Shown: positions 60,701 through 64,000 of the stretch, piece by piece
Position numbering within the stretch: position 1 is the stretch's first letter
How the letters are laid out: each line of letters begins with the position of its first letter
Assembly: GCA_947652605.1 (NCBI GenBank)
Contig: OX393579.1
Span: 372,001-436,000 of the forward strand
Direction of reading: 5' to 3'
Source of the DNA: Elmis aenea
Taxonomy: Eukaryota; Arthropoda; Insecta; Coleoptera; Elmidae
DNA length: 64,000 bases
Notes under the pieces: generated by a model
Databases searched by the model: none
Seen by the model: only the letters and a program-made list of their open reading frames with translations
Told to the model about the DNA's origin: nothing
Program-made: the position numbers and the translations under genes

Positions 60701-61379
60701 AATGATCTAACAATTTATCAAATGAAACAAAGTACTTGTAAGGAATAACCACTTTGCATCTAGACAGTTGACATTTAATAGCGAATGTTGTAGACGTTTT
60801 GTTCACTTCAAAGACTCCCGTCCATATTTATTCTGGAATTAATATGCATACATTGAAGCATAAGTTTGATATATGGGCCGAATAAGACCTAACAACTCCT
60901 CCATCGTATCGATTGAAGTTGCTAAGAATTTCTCGACATAAAACAGACGACCCTCGCAAGTACCCGCAAATAGCTAAGAGCTGTCGGCCTGTGATTGCTT
61001 TTAACTGGAGACTATTTCTTTCCATGGATCTATTAAATTGACTCAGAAAAAGGGCCGTGAAAATATGTCGTGAACTTAACGTTTGTAAATATATCTTGAA
61101 CATTGCCAAAATATAATATTTTAATAGTCAGTACATAATCAAAATTTAGTAAGTACATGTTTTGTGGTATTTGCATTAACCAAACGTAAGGGTTACAAGA
61201 ATAGATTTGATTTAAAATGTCCTTGTGTGCTAATTGAATAGGGACATGAAATAGCAGAAACGGAGGACGCCATTTGTTATCCTTAACCAAGCAAAAAATA
61301 TTTGATACAAAATGTATTTGTTGTAGAAAGAAGTACTCTTTTGGACGCCGTATTGTTTCAAATTCAATTGTAATTACAA
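57756..61379. other. Non-coding, no feature recognised
   Basis: AT-rich. Right after the minisatellite there is a short cluster of GGCCA/TGGCC words (57765-57792). The remainder shows no gene, RNA or clear repeat. Frames at 59553-59768, 60019-60231 and 60828-61109 are not convincing. Confidence 0.4.
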
Positions 61380-62345
61380 CTGGAGATATAAATTTAAAAA
61401 AAAATGTTTTAGATAAGATTATAAAAATTGTTGAGGTTGAGGTGCGCGTTGTATTCATAGTCTTTTAAATAAATGCAAACAACTTGAAACCGTGTACTTT
61501 AGCTATAATAAACGTTCTAAAAAAATTCTAAAAATATAATAATATACAGGGTGTCGCATTAAAAAATCCAAAGTCGGCGTTAATATTGAATACCCTGTAT
61601 CTGTTAAAAAGATTTGCAAACGCTTTTAGATAGCTTTTATAAAGTAGTTTTAAATGCCGTATAGTTTAGAGTTTTATATAGTTTAAAACCGGAAATATGA
61701 ATTTTTTAAAAATGTTTTACATGTATGTACAAAAATGGTGGAGGTTCCGGGTAATTTTTATGGTGTTTTAAATAAATGAAAATAACTTGAAAACCGTGCA
61801 CTGTGGATATATAATAAAGCTTATATGAAAGATATTTTAACAAGGATTGGAGATTTAAAAAATGTAATAATATACAGGGTGTCGCATTAAAACATCCAAA
61901 GTCGGCGTCAATATTGAATACCCTGTATATGTTAGAAAGATTTGCAAACGCTTTTAGATAGCTTTGATAAAGTCTTTTCAAATGCCGTATAGTTTAGAGT
62001 TTTATATCATTTAAAACCGGAAATATGAATTTCTTTTAAATGTTTTACATATATGTACAAAAATGGTGGAGGTGCCAGGTAATTTTTATAGTGTTTTAAA
62101 TAAATGAAAATAACTTGAAAACCGTGCACTGTGAATATATAATAAAGGTTATATGAAAGGTATTTTAAAAGGATTGGAGATTTAAAAAATGTAATAATAC
62201 ACAGGATGTTTCATTTAAAAAACCAAGGTAGGCGTCAACATCCTGTATATGTTAAGGTTTTTCAAAGGCTTTAACAATATGTACATAAATGGTGGAGGTA
62301 TCGGGTAATTTTTATAGTGTTGTAAATAAATACAAAAAATTAACG
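61380..62345. repeat. Tandem array of a ~328-bp unit, about 3 copies
   Basis: The marker ATACAGGGTGTCGCATTAAA occurs at 61544 and 61872, with a diverged version (ACACAGGATGTTTCATTTAA) at 62199, spacing 328 and 327 bp. A second marker (TGGTGGAGGT..CGGGTAATTTTTAT) recurs at about 61736, 62063 and 62290. The first unit is diverged and the last is shortened by a deletion. Each unit also contains an inverted ACAGGGT...ACCCTGTA pair about 60 bp apart. A long satellite-like monomer, or tandem copies of a small transposon end. Confidence 0.88.
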
Positions 62346-62519
62346 CCCAAATATGTACTTACAACTTGAAAGAAAAAAATTGAATTCGGGTCATGTTTTG
62401 CGTAAAAAGCGAATATGAAAACAAATTATAAAGAGTAAATCTTCTCGACTTATTCATTAAATTCGCATGTCTACAGGTTTAGCATGAAATCAGTCATGAA
62501 TAGAGATATAAAGTTGCCG

Positions 62520-62690
62520 CCAAGTTTACGGTAGCCAATGAAATTATATTATTTAAATTGCGCGCGCAGTTTATACACGTCACGACAGGAAGATCAATAA
62601 CAAGGGAGGCCAAAATCAAGTTGGCGGTTCAGAACGTTAAAACAGTTAATGTGTGATAAAAATGGCAAAGGCTGCTTTTTTACAAGAAAG
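62520..62690 (+). CDS. Candidate first exon and promoter (MAKAAFLQE), gene runs off window
   Basis: A short CG-enriched island (about 62515-62640, with CGCGCGCAG and CACGTCACGACAGG) is followed by an ATG at 62662 that encodes MAKAAFLQE and enters a donor (AAAG|GTAATT) at 62691 in phase 2. This is what a first coding exon behind a promoter would look like. The product is unknown and no second exon was recognised before base 64000. Confidence 0.35.
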
Positions 62691-64000
62691 GTAATTTTTT
62701 TGTGAATTATGCCTGTGAGTGTGTGGTCAGTGTTAGACTCTAAAGTTCGTATTTCCTACCAATTTTTCCGACCCTAGTGAGAAATTGTAAGGTGCAAGGG
62801 CAATGCACCGGATATATAAGGATAGTATCCGTTCAAGGACAATTTGTATATTGGGTTAAAAGTTATCGGGCTATTAGTGCTGTGGAAATGTTTAACACAT
62901 TTTTTATGAAGCCGCCAAAATTGGATTTATTTTGTTTAAATTAATAAAAAGCGTATATTTTCATACATTTTTATGTTATTTTACTTAAAAAGACAACTCT
63001 TGAAACAACTTTTTGGTTTACAATCAACAAATCCGCTGTTTAATAAAACTAATGAAAATGATTCATTCGATCATGGGTTAACCTGTTTGTAATAGGAATT
63101 ACCACGCGAATCTTTTAAATATGGATTGTAACAGCTAAATTAAAATTGATGTTTGCCATTCTGGATTCATTTTGTAATATTATTCTTTTTTACTGAGTAA
63201 TTTCTTATTTCCAAAACCATATTAAGGCCACGACCGGCGTTTTGCTATATTTCTAGTCAAGTACTAACTTGATATTCTGCCGTTTAGCTCTTGATCATAT
63301 ATTTTTTTTTTAAAACTTGTACAATTGAATAAATCATCAAGTGCCTTTTTGAAATTCCGATTTCCTAATTTGTGAACAAAGTGTGTAGAGAATAATCAAA
63401 ACATTTTAAACTACGACTATATTATTAACGTCAAGAAAGCATAAAGTTGTTGTATTATATTCAATTGGCCTGAAATGCTAATATTCCTTGCATACAAACG
63501 AACATAAAATTGATCGGTGCGATGTGTCTTTTATGGGTTTACTTACATAATAAGTTCCTGCATGCGTATAAGCACCTTGCAACCCAAGTGCTGAATTATA
63601 TTCCTTTGCTAAAATACATATAACAGCGACAATTCGTTTATTTTTAATTGGTCACGTGTTAAACTATCAGAAATAGCTGTTTGAAAATGTGCATCCAAGT
63701 TTTTAATTACTGGTTATTCAGATGAACCAAGTTTGATATTAAACTGCACGTTATTCACAGTTTTTTGAATTTACACTAACAAAACGCTGCAAAATTGCAT
63801 TTAATTCGTTTTTAGTGAGTAAACTTTAGCGTGGTTAATTAAATTTACCAGTTTTATTACAATTCATGGTTGCTTATGGTAAAATATCATAAATTTTCCT
63901 GTTAGTGAAGTTCCGTCTGAATCATTGTACGCTTGTACAATGATTTTACTACAAGTTATTCGTTTTTAAAAAAACTAGAATATGAAATTTTAAAAATATT
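62691..64000. other. Right end of window, no gene recognised
   Basis: AT-rich. If the 62662 exon is real, this is its first intron. A perfect 11-bp stem hairpin (AATCATTGTAC / GTACAATGATT, 4-nt loop) lies at 63920-63945. Confidence 0.4.

Overview
The window is an AT-rich piece of a eukaryotic nuclear genome, almost certainly an insect. The genes are split by GT-AG introns. Many introns are only about 45-100 bp, while a few run to several kb. The gene set (unc-115/abLIM, trabid, an NSD-type histone methyltransferase, an ionotropic receptor, IMP4, HMGXB4, DCAF15) fits an arthropod. A beetle is my best guess, but the sequence alone does not settle the order. I found no bacterial-type operon, rRNA, CRISPR array or convincing tRNA.

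Layout. 1-14917 (minus): unc-115, four LIM domains, with its C-terminus beyond the left edge and a 9.6 kb first intron. 14918-22956: no confident gene, but a possible alternative unc-115 first exon near 21.68 kb, a 214-bp MITE and a small inverted repeat. 22957-25709 (minus): complete trabid deubiquitinase. 26958-36516 (minus): complete NSD/Mes-4-type H3K36 methyltransferase, whose introns hold three foldback or TTAA-flanked elements. 36997-38796 (minus): single-exon ionotropic receptor. 39700-43641: cluster of four very cysteine/proline-rich genes (three minus, one plus), reminiscent of insect male-specific sperm-tail proteins. 43976-46971 (minus): HMGXB4 homologue, with a complete IMP4 gene nested in its first intron on the same strand. 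47504-50734 (minus): DCAF15 homologue. 50735-64000: no complete gene. It has repeats (foldback element, 18-bp minisatellite, 328-bp tandem array) and two short candidate 5' coding exons on the plus strand.

The splice models were built by hand from reading-frame phase and family similarity. For trabid, Mes-4, HMGXB4, IMP4, DCAF15 and the plus-strand Cys-rich gene, exon lengths sum to a multiple of three from ATG to stop. That is strong internal support. The housekeeping genes act in chromatin (Mes-4, HMGXB4), ubiquitin signalling (trabid, DCAF15), ribosome biogenesis (IMP4) and the actin cytoskeleton (unc-115). They are neighbours but do not form an evident pathway.

The most unusual locus is the Cys/Pro-rich cluster. 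One protein is about half cysteine, built from x-Pro-Cys-Cys tetrapeptides. Two of the genes share an exact 17-bp element at the same distance from the ATG, and its core resembles the translational control element of Drosophila Mst sperm genes. Three of the genes keep an identical GTAAGTGC motif at or just after the end of the cysteine-rich block.
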